This document shows, piece after piece, positions 29,671 through 38,151 of a stretch of DNA of 64,000 nucleotides. The translations under genes and the position numbers were made by a program. The notes under the pieces are model-generated. The model ran no database searches and had not been told where the DNA came from. It was given only the letters and a program-made list of their open reading frames with translations. Position 1 is the first letter of the stretch, and each line of letters begins with the position of its first letter. This stretch comes from Pseudomonas citrullilanati (GTDB lineage Bacteria; Pseudomonadota; Gammaproteobacteria; Pseudomonadales; Pseudomonadaceae): contig NZ_JAUQOP010000003.1 in NCBI RefSeq assembly GCF_030580855.1, forward strand, positions 1 to 64,000. Reading direction: 5' to 3'.

Positions 29671-29697
29671 AAAAACGCCAGCCCCCGAGAGGCTGGC
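29671..29697 (-). terminator. intrinsic terminator in the leader of the TonB receptor gene
   Basis: On the minus strand GCCAGCC-tctcggg-GGCTGGC (7-bp stem) is followed by GTTTTT. It lies 81 bases after the MocR stop and 20 bases before the receptor ATG. It may end the mocR transcript. Because the Fur-box-like site is upstream of it, it could also attenuate the receptor mRNA. Confidence 0.65.
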
Positions 29698-29737
29698 CAG
29701 AATGTGTCGCGAAAGATACAGCAACTCATTCCTGTTT

Positions 29738-29756
29738 GATATGAATTCCCATTAGC
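29738..29756 (-). promoter_or_regulatory. Fur-box-like sequence for the TonB receptor
   Basis: On the minus strand GCTAATGGGAATTCATATC matches the 19-base Fur consensus at 13 positions by eye. It is 87 bases upstream of the receptor ATG, where a Fur-repressed promoter would be expected. Confidence 0.5.
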
Positions 29757-29778
29757 ACCCTGTCATCGATCCCTGCGC

Positions 29779-31167
29779 TCAACCAGCGCCGAGGGACGCT
29801 TTCTCGATTTGTTGAAAAAACCGCTGCGCCCGAACGTCCTGGGCAAAGGCCACGTTCAAGCGCAGCCAGTCGCTCGCTTCGCCCGCCGGCATGAAACTGG
29901 AACCCGGGGACAGCTGGACCTGCGCCTGGCGAGCGATCTGCTGCACCCGGGCGCTGTCCAGGTGCCGCGGCCGCGCCCACACGAACACGCCACCGGTGGG
30001 TTCGGCGAAGACCTCCCAATGCGCCTGGTCGAGTTGGCGCAGCGTGCTCGCCATCTGCTTGTTCAGCCGCTGGCGCAGGCGCTGGATCAACTTGCGATAG
30101 GCACCGTTGGCGAGCAATGCCGCCACGACGTTCTCGGCCAGCAGCGAGCAACCGATGCCGGTGACCATCTTGACCTCGGCCAAGCGTTGGATGATCTCGG
30201 GCTTGGCCACCACATACCCGACGCGCAGCGAGCTGGACAAGGTCTTGGAGAAGCTGGCGAGGTAGATCACCCGGTCCAGCCCATCCAGGGTCGCCAGCCG
30301 TGACGTCACGCCGTTCTGGAAGTCGGCGTAGATGTCGTCCTCGACCAGTTGGAAATCATGCAGGGTCGCCAGTTGCAGCAAGCGATACGCCACGCTGGGC
30401 GCCAGGCTGGTGCCGGTGGGGTTCTGGTACATGCTGTTGAGGAAGAAACAGGTCGGTTTGTGCTGGGCCAGCAAGCGCTCCAGGTGCTCGATATCCGGGC
30501 CCTGGGTGCCGCGCGCCACCGCCAGGGTGCGGACCCCGTGCAACCTCAGCAGATTGAACAGGTTGTAGTAGCCTGGGCTTTCCACCAGCACCAGGTCGCC
30601 GGGTTTGAGCAGCGTGCGCACCAGCAGGTCAAGGCCGTGGCTGGCCCCCTGGGTCGTGAGGATCTGCGGCAGGTCGACGTGTATGTCGATCAGGTCCAGG
30701 CGTTTTTGGATGTGCTGGCGCAAGTCAACCGAGCCCAGCGGCGTGCTGTAGTTGAACAAGGCATGGTTGTCGCTGCGCACCACCTGGCGGATCGCCTGGC
30801 CCAGGTCGGTGTCGTCCCGCCAGGCGTCAGGGAGCCAGCCGCAACCGAGTTTGAGCCGCGCCGACTCAGGCTCGAACAATGCCCACGCGCCCTCCTCTTC
30901 GCCAGCCTCGGGCGCCTTGGCGCGGGACACCTGTGGCGCGACGAAAAACCCCGACCCATGCCGGGATTCCAACACCCCGCTGGCGACCAGTTGGTCGTAG
31001 GCCTTGATCACGCAGGCCCGGCTCACGCCGTTCTCCTCGGCCAGTTGGCGGATGGAGGGCATCCGGGCGCCGGGACGGATGCCCTGGCGCTTCAGCCAAG
31101 CCATCAACTGGGCCACCAGTTGCCGGACCATGGGCTCGGCGGCGTTGCGATCGATATTCAGGTCCAT
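29779..31167 (-). CDS. MocR-type regulator (GntR helix-turn-helix plus aminotransferase fold)
   Basis: The 462-residue protein has an N-terminal GntR winged helix (about 10-75, PSIRQLAEENGVSRACVIKA) joined to a class I aminotransferase-like domain. The PLP lysine lies in YLASFSKTLSSSLRVGYV. MocR proteins use PLP as a sensor cofactor and usually control the neighbouring divergent gene, here an MFS exporter. The ATG at 31167 was chosen because the upstream frame is intergenic and family members begin just before the helix-turn-helix. An inverted repeat upstream (31196-31218) may be its operator. Confidence 0.9.
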   Translation of the reverse strand: MDLNIDRNAAEPMVRQLVAQLMAWLKRQGIRPGARMPSIRQLAEENGVSRACVIKAYDQLVASGVLESRHGSGFFVAPQVSRAKAPEAGEEEGAWALFEPESARLKLGCGWLPDAWRDDTDLGQAIRQVVRSDNHALFNYSTPLGSVDLRQHIQKRLDLIDIHVDLPQILTTQGASHGLDLLVRTLLKPGDLVLVESPGYYNLFNLLRLHGVRTLAVARGTQGPDIEHLERLLAQHKPTCFFLNSMYQNPTGTSLAPSVAYRLLQLATLHDFQLVEDDIYADFQNGVTSRLATLDGLDRVIYLASFSKTLSSSLRVGYVVAKPEIIQRLAEVKMVTGIGCSLLAENVVAALLANGAYRKLIQRLRQRLNKQMASTLRQLDQAHWEVFAEPTGGVFVWARPRHLDSARVQQIARQAQVQLSPGSSFMPAGEASDWLRLNVAFAQDVRAQRFFQQIEKASLGAG

Positions 31168-31195
31168 GGGCGCGCCTTTGAATGTCGCTGCGAAG

Positions 31196-31218
31196 TGTTC
31201 GCTGGTTTTTGGCGAACA
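31196..31218. promoter_or_regulatory. inverted repeat in the mocR-MFS divergent region
   Basis: TGTTCGC (31196-31202) and GCGAACA (31212-31218) form a perfect 7-bp inverted repeat with a nine-base spacer, 29-51 bases upstream of the mocR start. It is a candidate operator for the MocR protein. Confidence 0.4.
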
Positions 31219-31272
31219 GTTAAACACAAAACACCCAGGGCTGTTCCTTGTTGCCGTGGCCCCCGGCAGTGA

Positions 31273-31306
31273 TAGTCCTCGGAACGCTACAACTTTCCGA
31301 GGACTA
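31273..31306 (+). promoter_or_regulatory. 12-bp hairpin sequestering the MFS ribosome-binding site
   Basis: TAGTCCTCGGAA (31273-31284) is perfectly complementary to TTCCGAGGACTA (31295-31306) across a 10-base loop. The right arm contains the GAGGA Shine-Dalgarno sequence, six bases before the TTG start at 31310. In RNA it would block initiation; in DNA it could be an operator. Confidence 0.6.
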
Positions 31307-31309
31307 CCC

Positions 31310-32536
31310 TTGAACCCACAGTCACGACACACCTGGGGCCTGGCTTTCGGCCTGTGCCTGATCACCCTGGCCGTCAATCTGCAGGCACCGTTGTACACCG
31401 CTTATGCACGGGCTTCCGGTGACGGGGCCGGCGCCACGGCGGTGGCCTTTTCCTGTTACGTGCTGGGGGTGCTGCCGGTGCTGCTGGCCTTCGGTGGGAT
31501 CGCCGATCGCGTCGGACGCAAACCGTTGATCCTGCTGGCGCTGGGCCTGTCGATGCTGGCGACGATGGTCACCTCGATCTGGCCAAACCTGATCGCGCTG
31601 GGCCTGGCGCGGCTGATGATGGGCGTGGGCACCGGGCTGGCCTCGGCGACCGCCACGGCCTACATGAGTGAACTGATGGCGGGCGGCGACACCCGCGCCG
31701 CAGCCAACCGGGTCACCGCCAGCACGTCGCTGGGGTTCGGCCTCGGCGCGGCATTGACCAGCCTCTTCCTGATCGTCCAGCACAGCGTGGTGCCCGGCAG
31801 TTTCTGGCTGCAACTGGCCCTGGCCGCCCTGGCGATACTCGTCGTCGCCCGGCTGCCGGACCCCGCGCCCCGCAACCGCCATGCGCCTCTGCTGCGCCTG
31901 CCCTTGTTCCCCACGGGCAGCCTGCCCTACAGCTTTTCCATGCTGCTGGCCTGGGCCACCTCGGGCCTGGTCATCGCGATATTGCCGTCGGTGCTGGCCG
32001 CCCATGCCTTGCAGCAATGGTCGGGCCTCTCGACTTTCACGGTGATCAGTTGCGGGCTGCTTTTCCAACCCTGGGCCCGGCGCCTGCAACCGGCCCGGGC
32101 CACCGGCGTCGGCTTGCTGGTGCTGCCCTTGAGCTACGCGCTGCTGGCGTGGGGGGCCAGCAGCGGCTCGCTGCTCGCCGTGCTGTTGGGCGCGCTGGGG
32201 GCCAGCAGTGCGTGCTATGGGTTCTTGTACCTGGGCGGGTTATCGGCGATCACGGCCATGGCCGGCCTGGAAAAGGCACGGGGCAGCGCCGGGTTCTTCC
32301 TGTTCGCCTATATCGGGTTCAGCCTTCCGGTGGTGGTCACCGGCGTGGTGGCCGACGCGTTCGGCGCCAATGTGGCGCTGGTCCTGTTCGGGCTGGCCTT
32401 GACGCTGGGCGCGCTGGCCACCGGGTGGGTCATCGTTCGCACTCAGGCTTGTGCGGCTGACGTCAGGTCCGGCACCCGGTCTCGGAAAAGTCGTATACCA
32501 TATTCCCAACTCAACCAAGCCGACCCGCCGCCGTGA
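31310..32536 (+). CDS. MFS transporter (efflux type), TTG start
   Basis: The 408-residue protein has about 12 transmembrane helices, with the MFS motif DRVGRKPLIL between helices 2 and 3 (about 64-73). The TTG at 31310 is taken as the start because GAGGA lies six bases upstream and the protein then begins just before helix 1. No ATG or GTG with a ribosome-binding site is available. The last 25-30 residues are hydrophilic and run to a stop overlapping the next gene (GTGA). It is probably controlled by the divergent MocR regulator. The substrate is unknown. Confidence 0.85.
   Translation: MNPQSRHTWGLAFGLCLITLAVNLQAPLYTAYARASGDGAGATAVAFSCYVLGVLPVLLAFGGIADRVGRKPLILLALGLSMLATMVTSIWPNLIALGLARLMMGVGTGLASATATAYMSELMAGGDTRAAANRVTASTSLGFGLGAALTSLFLIVQHSVVPGSFWLQLALAALAILVVARLPDPAPRNRHAPLLRLPLFPTGSLPYSFSMLLAWATSGLVIAILPSVLAAHALQQWSGLSTFTVISCGLLFQPWARRLQPARATGVGLLVLPLSYALLAWGASSGSLLAVLLGALGASSACYGFLYLGGLSAITAMAGLEKARGSAGFFLFAYIGFSLPVVVTGVVADAFGANVALVLFGLALTLGALATGWVIVRTQACAADVRSGTRSRKSRIPYSQLNQADPPP
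32493..32498. promoter_or_regulatory. GTATAC palindrome before the GntR gene
   Basis: GTATAC within CGTATACCATAT is the core often seen in operators of FCD-type GntR regulators. It lies 35-40 bases before the GTG start, inside the 3' end of the MFS gene. The flanks are only partly symmetric. Confidence 0.25.
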
Positions 32537-33204
32537 CCTTATCCAAGTTCAACCTGCCCGACCTGGGCAATACGCCCAGCACTTCGGAAATCATCACCCG
32601 CCACCTGCGCGATGCCATCGTCGCCGGGCATTTCGCCGAGGATGAGCCGATTCGCCAAGACGACATCGCCCGGCAATTCAACGTCAGCAAGATTCCCGTG
32701 CGCGAAGCCCTCAAGCGCCTGGAGGCCGAGGGCCTGGTGATGTTCCAGCGCAATCGCGGGGCGATGGTCACCCGGATTTCCGAGGCGGAGCTGGCGCAGA
32801 TGTTCGAGGTGCGCATGCTGCTGGAGGACAAGGTGCTGCGCCTGGCGATCCCCAACATGACCGAAGCCACCTTCGCCCGCGCCGAAGGCATCTGCCGCGA
32901 GTTCATCGGCGAGGACGATGTGGGCCGCTGGGCCGAGCTGAACTGGCAGTTGCATGCCTGCCTCTACGAACCGGCCCAGCGGCCGTTCCTGGTGGGGCTG
33001 ATTCGCTCGGTCCACGACAAACTGGAGCGTTACCTGCGCATGCAGATGAGCCTGTCGGCCGGCAAGGAACGCGCCGACCACGAACACCGGGAAATCCTCG
33101 ACGCCTGCCGTGCCGGCGATGTCGAACGGGCGGTGAAACTGCTGGACGAACACATCGCCGGGGTCTGCAAGACTCTGTTCGAGTTCCTGCCTTCCAGCCA
33201 TTGA
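32533..33204 (+). CDS. GntR-family regulator, FCD subgroup
   Basis: The 223-residue protein has a winged helix (about 18-80, QDDIARQFNVSKIPVREALK) and an all-helical FCD ligand domain with metal-binding-type His/Asp residues (ELNWQLHACLY ... DHEHREILDA). The GTG start overlaps the MFS stop by four bases and lacks a clear ribosome-binding site, so it relies on coupling. Its location suggests it may control the MFS gene or itself; no metabolic genes are adjacent. Confidence 0.88.
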   Translation: MTLSKFNLPDLGNTPSTSEIITRHLRDAIVAGHFAEDEPIRQDDIARQFNVSKIPVREALKRLEAEGLVMFQRNRGAMVTRISEAELAQMFEVRMLLEDKVLRLAIPNMTEATFARAEGICREFIGEDDVGRWAELNWQLHACLYEPAQRPFLVGLIRSVHDKLERYLRMQMSLSAGKERADHEHREILDACRAGDVERAVKLLDEHIAGVCKTLFEFLPSSH

Positions 33205-33259
33205 GGCACGGCCGCGGGCTTGGGGGTTGTGAACACTGTGTTCCCACACGCCTCAGGAC

Positions 33260-33349
33260 TGTGGGAGCGGGCTTGCTCGCGAAGGCGCCGGGTCAGTCAC
33301 CCCTATCGTCACTGACACACCGCTTTCGCGAGCAGGCTCGCTCCCACAA
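33260..33349. repeat. REP doublet
   Basis: GTGGGAGCGGGCTTGCTCGC and the inverse GCGAGCAGGCTCGCTCCCAC lie in the 201-base gap between the convergent gntR and type I secretion genes. Confidence 0.9.
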
Positions 33350-33370
33350 GGGATGGGCGGCGCCCATGAA

Positions 33371-33396
33371 GCCCCAGTCGCTCATGAAACCGGGGC
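33371..33396 (-). terminator. weak hairpin after the type I secretion genes
   Basis: On the minus strand GCCCCGGT and ACTGGGGC can pair around a 10-base loop (one G-T pair). A short TTCAT follows rather than a U-run. It is only a possible terminator for the TolC-family gene. Confidence 0.35.
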
Positions 33397-33405
33397 GCCT
33401 GCCAC

Positions 33406-34761
33406 TCAAAACAGATTCTGCACCTGTTCCAGCACGGCCCGGTTCATCTGGCCGGTGTGGGTGTGCAGGCTCACGTAGCTCTGCAGCATGTCGAGCTTGG
33501 TGTTGAGCAAATCTCGACGAGCCTGGAACACCCGTTGCTGGGCGTCGAGAATGTCCACGGTCGAGCGCACGCCACCCTGGAAGCCCTTCTCCGTCGAGGT
33601 CAGCGCACGCTGGTTGGACTCCACCGCCCGCTGCATCGCCTTGCTCTTGGCGAACCCGGCCACGACGCCCAGGTAATCGGTCTCGATGTCCTCGGCCAGT
33701 TGCTGGCGCTGCACGTCGTAGTCGGACTGGGCGCCGGCCAGTTGCGCCTCGGCCTTCGCCACCGACGCGCGCACCGCGCCGCCGCGGTACAGCGGGATAT
33801 CCAGTTGCACGCCGACGTAATAGGTGTCCTGGCGTGGGTCGAGTTCCTGGTATTGGCGGGTTTCCCGGCGGGTCAGCTGGGTGGTCAGGGACAAGGTCGG
33901 ATAATGCCCGGCGCGCTGGCTGTCGGCCTGGGCTTCGGCGACCTTGACCGCCGCCAGCCGCGCGGCCAGTTCGGGGCTGGCGTCACGGGCGATTGCCGTC
34001 CAGTAGGGCAAGTCCTGCTCCGGTGGAATCGGGTTGGCGGTGGCCAGTTCTTCGCGCATCGGCTGGATATCATCGATCGGCACACTGGCCCGGCCGGACA
34101 GCGCGCGCAACGCCGCCACCCGGCGCGCCTGGGCCTCGGCTTCCTGGGCATCGACCAGGTCGAGCCGCGCCTGGGCCTCATCGATGTCGGTGATTGCGCC
34201 CTGCCCGCCCTGATAGAGTTTCTTGCTCTGGGTCACCAGGCCGTTGATGGCCGCCTTCTGCTGGGCGATCAACTTGATTTCGTTTTCGGCCCGGGCCACG
34301 TCGAAATAGCCCTTGGCGACCCGGTCGTACAACGTCTGGCCGGCAACGTCGAACACCTGCACGCCCAGTTGCCCCCGCGCCTTGCCCTCCTGGTACGCCG
34401 CCCAGCGGCCTTTGTCATAGAGCGGCTGCTGCGCTGCCAGGGTGACATTGTTGGCCTGGTAGTCGTTGCTGTTGACGTAGGTGTTGTCGTCCCCGCCGTC
34501 GGTGCGCCCGCCGTAGCCATAACGCGAAGTCAACGACACCTGGGGATAGAGGCCTCCCCGGCCGATCGCTTCTTCCTGCCTGGAGGCATCGAAGGCATGG
34601 GCGGCCGATTGCACGGTCGGATCGTTGAGCCGCGAGGCGTCGTAGGCAGCGGTCAGGCTCAGCCCACCTTCAGCCGCCCAGGCCGGGCCGATCGCCACCC
34701 AGCTGGTGCACAGGCTCAGCAGTATCCGGGCGCCGCAGCGGTTACGGTCGGTCATGCTCAT
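33406..34761 (-). CDS. TolC-family outer membrane protein of a type I secretion system
   Basis: The 451-residue protein has a signal peptide (about 1-29, AWAA-EGG) and two outer-membrane-efflux repeats rich in long coiled helices, as in AprF/TolC. It forms the outer-membrane exit duct. It overlaps the HlyD-family gene by four bases and is the last of three co-directional secretion genes. Confidence 0.92.
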   Translation of the reverse strand: MSMTDRNRCGARILLSLCTSWVAIGPAWAAEGGLSLTAAYDASRLNDPTVQSAAHAFDASRQEEAIGRGGLYPQVSLTSRYGYGGRTDGGDDNTYVNSNDYQANNVTLAAQQPLYDKGRWAAYQEGKARGQLGVQVFDVAGQTLYDRVAKGYFDVARAENEIKLIAQQKAAINGLVTQSKKLYQGGQGAITDIDEAQARLDLVDAQEAEAQARRVAALRALSGRASVPIDDIQPMREELATANPIPPEQDLPYWTAIARDASPELAARLAAVKVAEAQADSQRAGHYPTLSLTTQLTRRETRQYQELDPRQDTYYVGVQLDIPLYRGGAVRASVAKAEAQLAGAQSDYDVQRQQLAEDIETDYLGVVAGFAKSKAMQRAVESNQRALTSTEKGFQGGVRSTVDILDAQQRVFQARRDLLNTKLDMLQSYVSLHTHTGQMNRAVLEQVQNLF

Positions 34762-36128
34762 TCCTCCTTGAAGGCCGCCAGCAAGCGTTCGCGCAAAGGT
34801 TTCATCAGGTAGTTCATCAACGTGCGTTCGCCGGTCACCACCGTTACGTCGGCGAGCATGCCCGGGCGGACCAGCAACCCGGCGTTCTGCAACGCCACGA
34901 CGGTCTCGGCGGGAATCTCGACCTTGGCGGAGAAGTACGGCTGGTGGGTCTGCTCGTTGATCAACTGATCCGCCGAAACTGTCGTCACCGTCCCGGTGAC
35001 TGTTGGCGTGTCCACCCGTTGCAGCGCGGTGAAATGCACGTGCACCGGCAGCCCGGGGCGCAGCTTGTTCGCCATCAACGGCTCGAAGCGCGCCGTGATC
35101 GCCATGGGCGCGTCCAGCGGCACCACTTGCATCAGCGTCTGCCCGGCCTGCGCCACGCCGCCGACGGTGTGGATGCTCACGTCCATGACTTGCCCGGACA
35201 CCGGCGCACGGATCGCGCCGTTGTCGACCTCGAACTGCAAGGCGCGAATCTGATCGGCATAACCGGCCGCTTCGGCCGAGACTTCACTGAGCTGGGTCTC
35301 GGCGTCGCGGCGAAACTCCTGCTGCGCTTGCAAGGCCTTGAGCCGGCTTTCGTTGATGGCCTGGCGCGTCCGGCCCACATCGCCGACGCCCGAGGCGATC
35401 TGCCCGGCCAATTGCGCGGCGTTGCGCTCGGCCTCGAAAAGTTTGTTGCGCGGCACGTAGCCCTCCCGCGCCAGGTCGCGCAGCCCTTCGAGCTCCTGCT
35501 GCTGGAAGCGCATCTGCGCATCGTAGTTGCGCTTCACGCCTTCGTAGCCGAGCAACTGCTGCTGCAACGCGGCGGCTTCGTGCTCGATGATTTGCAAGCG
35601 ACTGCCCAGTTCGGCGCGCCGGGTCAAAAACAGCTGGCTCTGCAACGCCATGGCCGCCTTGACCCGTGGCTCGTCGGCACGCGCCAGCAGCTCCTGCGGC
35701 CATTGGATCTCGGCATTGCCCAGGCGCTCGGCAATCAGCCGGGCCTCGATGCTGCGGTCGTTGAGCAACTTGCCCAGGGTCACGTCCAGCTGCGACTGCG
35801 CCTGCACGGTGTTGAGCTGGACCAGCAACTGGCCCTGGGTGACACGATCGCCATCGCTGACCAGCAGTTTTTCCACCACCCCGCCGACCAGCGACTGCAC
35901 CGCCTTGCGCTCCCCCGCCACCACCACGGTGCCGCTGCCCACCACGCCCTGGTCGAGTGGCGCCAGGCAGGCCCAGAGCAGGAAGCCGCCCAGCGCCAAC
36001 ACCAGGAAACCGACGCCATAGCGCGCCGCCCCGCGGGCGTCGGTGCTGGCCGTGGGCAATGTCGAACTGTTGCGAACACTCAAGCCGTGCTCGCTGTAGG
36101 TGGGCGCTCCCGGCGTCAGATCACGCAT
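34758..36128 (-). CDS. HlyD-family membrane fusion protein of a type I secretion system
   Basis: The 456-residue protein has one N-terminal membrane helix (about 38-58), a split biotinyl-lipoyl domain (GGVVEKLLVSDGDRVTQGQ ... APVSGQVMDVS) and a long coiled-coil hairpin (about 150-300). It resembles AprE/PrtE. It links the ABC exporter to the TolC duct. It overlaps the ABC gene by eight bases. Confidence 0.92.
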   Translation of the reverse strand: MRDLTPGAPTYSEHGLSVRNSSTLPTASTDARGAARYGVGFLVLALGGFLLWACLAPLDQGVVGSGTVVVAGERKAVQSLVGGVVEKLLVSDGDRVTQGQLLVQLNTVQAQSQLDVTLGKLLNDRSIEARLIAERLGNAEIQWPQELLARADEPRVKAAMALQSQLFLTRRAELGSRLQIIEHEAAALQQQLLGYEGVKRNYDAQMRFQQQELEGLRDLAREGYVPRNKLFEAERNAAQLAGQIASGVGDVGRTRQAINESRLKALQAQQEFRRDAETQLSEVSAEAAGYADQIRALQFEVDNGAIRAPVSGQVMDVSIHTVGGVAQAGQTLMQVVPLDAPMAITARFEPLMANKLRPGLPVHVHFTALQRVDTPTVTGTVTTVSADQLINEQTHQPYFSAKVEIPAETVVALQNAGLLVRPGMLADVTVVTGERTLMNYLMKPLRERLLAAFKEE

Positions 36129-37842
36129 CTTTGCCCGCCTCCCTGACCGCGGCCGGACGCGGCCCCGGCATTAATGCCTTGAGGACCCGGTCCCGTGGGC
36201 CGAATGCCTGTTGCGTGCCGTCCTTGAGCACCAGGATGTGATCGACCACCGCCAGCACGTTGGGCCGATGAGTGATCAGCACCACGGTGCTACCCGCCGC
36301 CTTGAGCGCGTTGATGGCCTGCACCAGCGCCAGCTCGCCGGCTTCATCGAGGTTGGAGTTGGGTTCATCGAGCACGATCAGCGACGGTCGCCCATACAGC
36401 GCCCGCGCCAGGCCGAGACGTTGCTTCTGCCCGCCGGACAAGCCCAGCCCACCGGGGCCCAGCGGCGTGTCGTAGCCCTTGGGAAACCGCAGGATCATCT
36501 CGTGGATGCCGGCCAGGCGCCCGGCGGCGATGATCTGGTCTGCATCTTGTTCCCCAAAGCGGGCAATGTTGTCGGCCACGCTGCCGTCGAACAGTTCGAT
36601 GTCCTGGGGCAGGTAGCCAAGGTGGGGGCCCAAGGCGTCGTGGGTCCACTGGCTGATCTCGGCGTCGTCCAGGCGCACCGAGCCGCCCAGGGCCGGCCAG
36701 ACGCCTACCAGCGCCCTGGCCAGGGTCGATTTGCCGCTGGCACTGGGGCCGACAACGGCCAATACATCACCCTTGGCCAGGCTGAATTGAATGCCCCGCA
36801 GGATCGGCTGCGTGGCGCCCGGCGGGCCGACATACAGTTGTTCCAGGCGCACCGCGCCCGTGGGAGGCGGCAACGGCATGCGCAGGCGCTCGCGGGGGTG
36901 CTGGGCCAACAGTTGGCTCAAGCGCTGGTAACTCTGGCGCCCGGCGTTGAACTGCTTCCACGAACCGATGGCGATTTCCACCGGTGCCAGGGCGCGTCCC
37001 AATAACAGTGACATGGCGATCATCATGCCCGCCGACAGCTGCCCTTCCAGCACCAGCAGCGCGCCCAGCCCCAGTGACAGCGACTGGCCGGAAATGCGCA
37101 CGAACCGTGTCGCCGAGGTGATGCGCGCGCCGCGATCGCTGGCGTGGGCCTGGGCGGCAATGATGCGCTGCTGCAACAGGCTCCAGCGTTGGCGCAGCGG
37201 CCCGAGCATGCCCAGGGCCTGGATGACCTCGGCGTTGTGCAAAGTACTGTTGACGTAGACCGCCGACTGCACGGCCAAGCGATTGGCCTCCCCCAGGCGC
37301 GTGCGCGTGGCCAGTTCGCCCCACAGCGCCAGGCCCACCAGCACCAGGGCCAGGACCAGGGTCAACACGCCGAACCAGGGATGAAAGATGAACGCCACCA
37401 ACAGGAAGATCGGCAACCATGGCGCATCGAGCAGCGCGATCAAGCCCTGGCCGGTGATCAACTGCCGCAGCGTGGCGAGGTCGGTGAGCACCTGGGCCGG
37501 GTTGGCGTTGTGCTCGCGCAGGCTGCGGGCGAACGCTGCGTCGAAAATCCGCTCGCCGAGGGCTTCGTCGAGCCCGGCGCTCATGCGGATCATCACCTCG
37601 CCGCGCACCCACTCGATCAGTGCACTGAACATGAACAGGCCCAGGGCGATCAAGGTGAGCATGAACAGCGTGGTTTCGTTGCGACTGGTGAGCACCCGGT
37701 CGTACACCTGCATCATGTACAGCGACGGCACCAGCACCAGCAGGTTGATCACGCCACTGAACAGCGCCAGTGACCAGAACACCCGGCGATAGCTCAATAA
37801 AGCGGCATCAATGTCATGACGCGGATCGAGAAGTAAACCCAT
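36121..37842 (-). CDS. type I secretion ABC exporter (PrtD/AprD-like)
   Basis: The 573-residue protein has an N-terminal membrane domain of about six helices and an ATPase domain with Walker A GPSASGKST (about 365-373), signature GLSGGQKQR and Walker B LIVLDEP. There is no C39 peptidase or CLD domain. The layout is that of exporters for RTX proteases, lipases or HasA-type proteins. No substrate gene (RTX repeats, HasA or protease inhibitor) lies next to it; the upstream neighbour is an amino-acid permease. Confidence 0.93.
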   Translation of the reverse strand: MGLLLDPRHDIDAALLSYRRVFWSLALFSGVINLLVLVPSLYMMQVYDRVLTSRNETTLFMLTLIALGLFMFSALIEWVRGEVMIRMSAGLDEALGERIFDAAFARSLREHNANPAQVLTDLATLRQLITGQGLIALLDAPWLPIFLLVAFIFHPWFGVLTLVLALVLVGLALWGELATRTRLGEANRLAVQSAVYVNSTLHNAEVIQALGMLGPLRQRWSLLQQRIIAAQAHASDRGARITSATRFVRISGQSLSLGLGALLVLEGQLSAGMMIAMSLLLGRALAPVEIAIGSWKQFNAGRQSYQRLSQLLAQHPRERLRMPLPPPTGAVRLEQLYVGPPGATQPILRGIQFSLAKGDVLAVVGPSASGKSTLARALVGVWPALGGSVRLDDAEISQWTHDALGPHLGYLPQDIELFDGSVADNIARFGEQDADQIIAAGRLAGIHEMILRFPKGYDTPLGPGGLGLSGGQKQRLGLARALYGRPSLIVLDEPNSNLDEAGELALVQAINALKAAGSTVVLITHRPNVLAVVDHILVLKDGTQQAFGPRDRVLKALMPGPRPAAVREAGKDA

Positions 37843-38151
37843 AGAATGTCGCCCGCAAAAGAAAGAGTCGGTCCAAGACGCAATCCATCGCGCGCTTTCT
37901 GCCCGAAGGCATTGGAGAAAACACTTAGGTAGCCTGATTTACCGCTATCAGTGACGATCCTCGTCGCTACAGGCGCCAATAACTGACCACGCCGCCACCG
38001 GTTAGTGCCGGTTCGACCAGCCAGGTTTTTACGGTGGGTGACAAGCGGAAGCGCCGCGTGGGGAGACGCGGCTCTTGGGCCCCGGACAGGCCTGGGGCGT
38101 GGCTTTGTTGGCGCCAGCAACATGGCGCCAACAGGTAGCGATGCCGCCCGA
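37843..38151. other. 309-base intergenic region upstream of the type I secretion operon
   Basis: The left part should hold the exporter promoter. The right part contains two hairpins, at 38054-38071 (CCGCGT-ggggag-ACGCGG) and 38106-38133, that lie downstream of the permease gene. No ORF is supported here. Confidence 0.5.
38106..38133. terminator. 10-bp hairpin downstream of the permease gene
   Basis: TGTTGGCGCC (38106-38115) and GGCGCCAACA (38124-38133) form a perfect stem with an eight-base loop, 19 bases beyond the permease stop on the minus strand. No U-tract follows. Confidence 0.5.
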
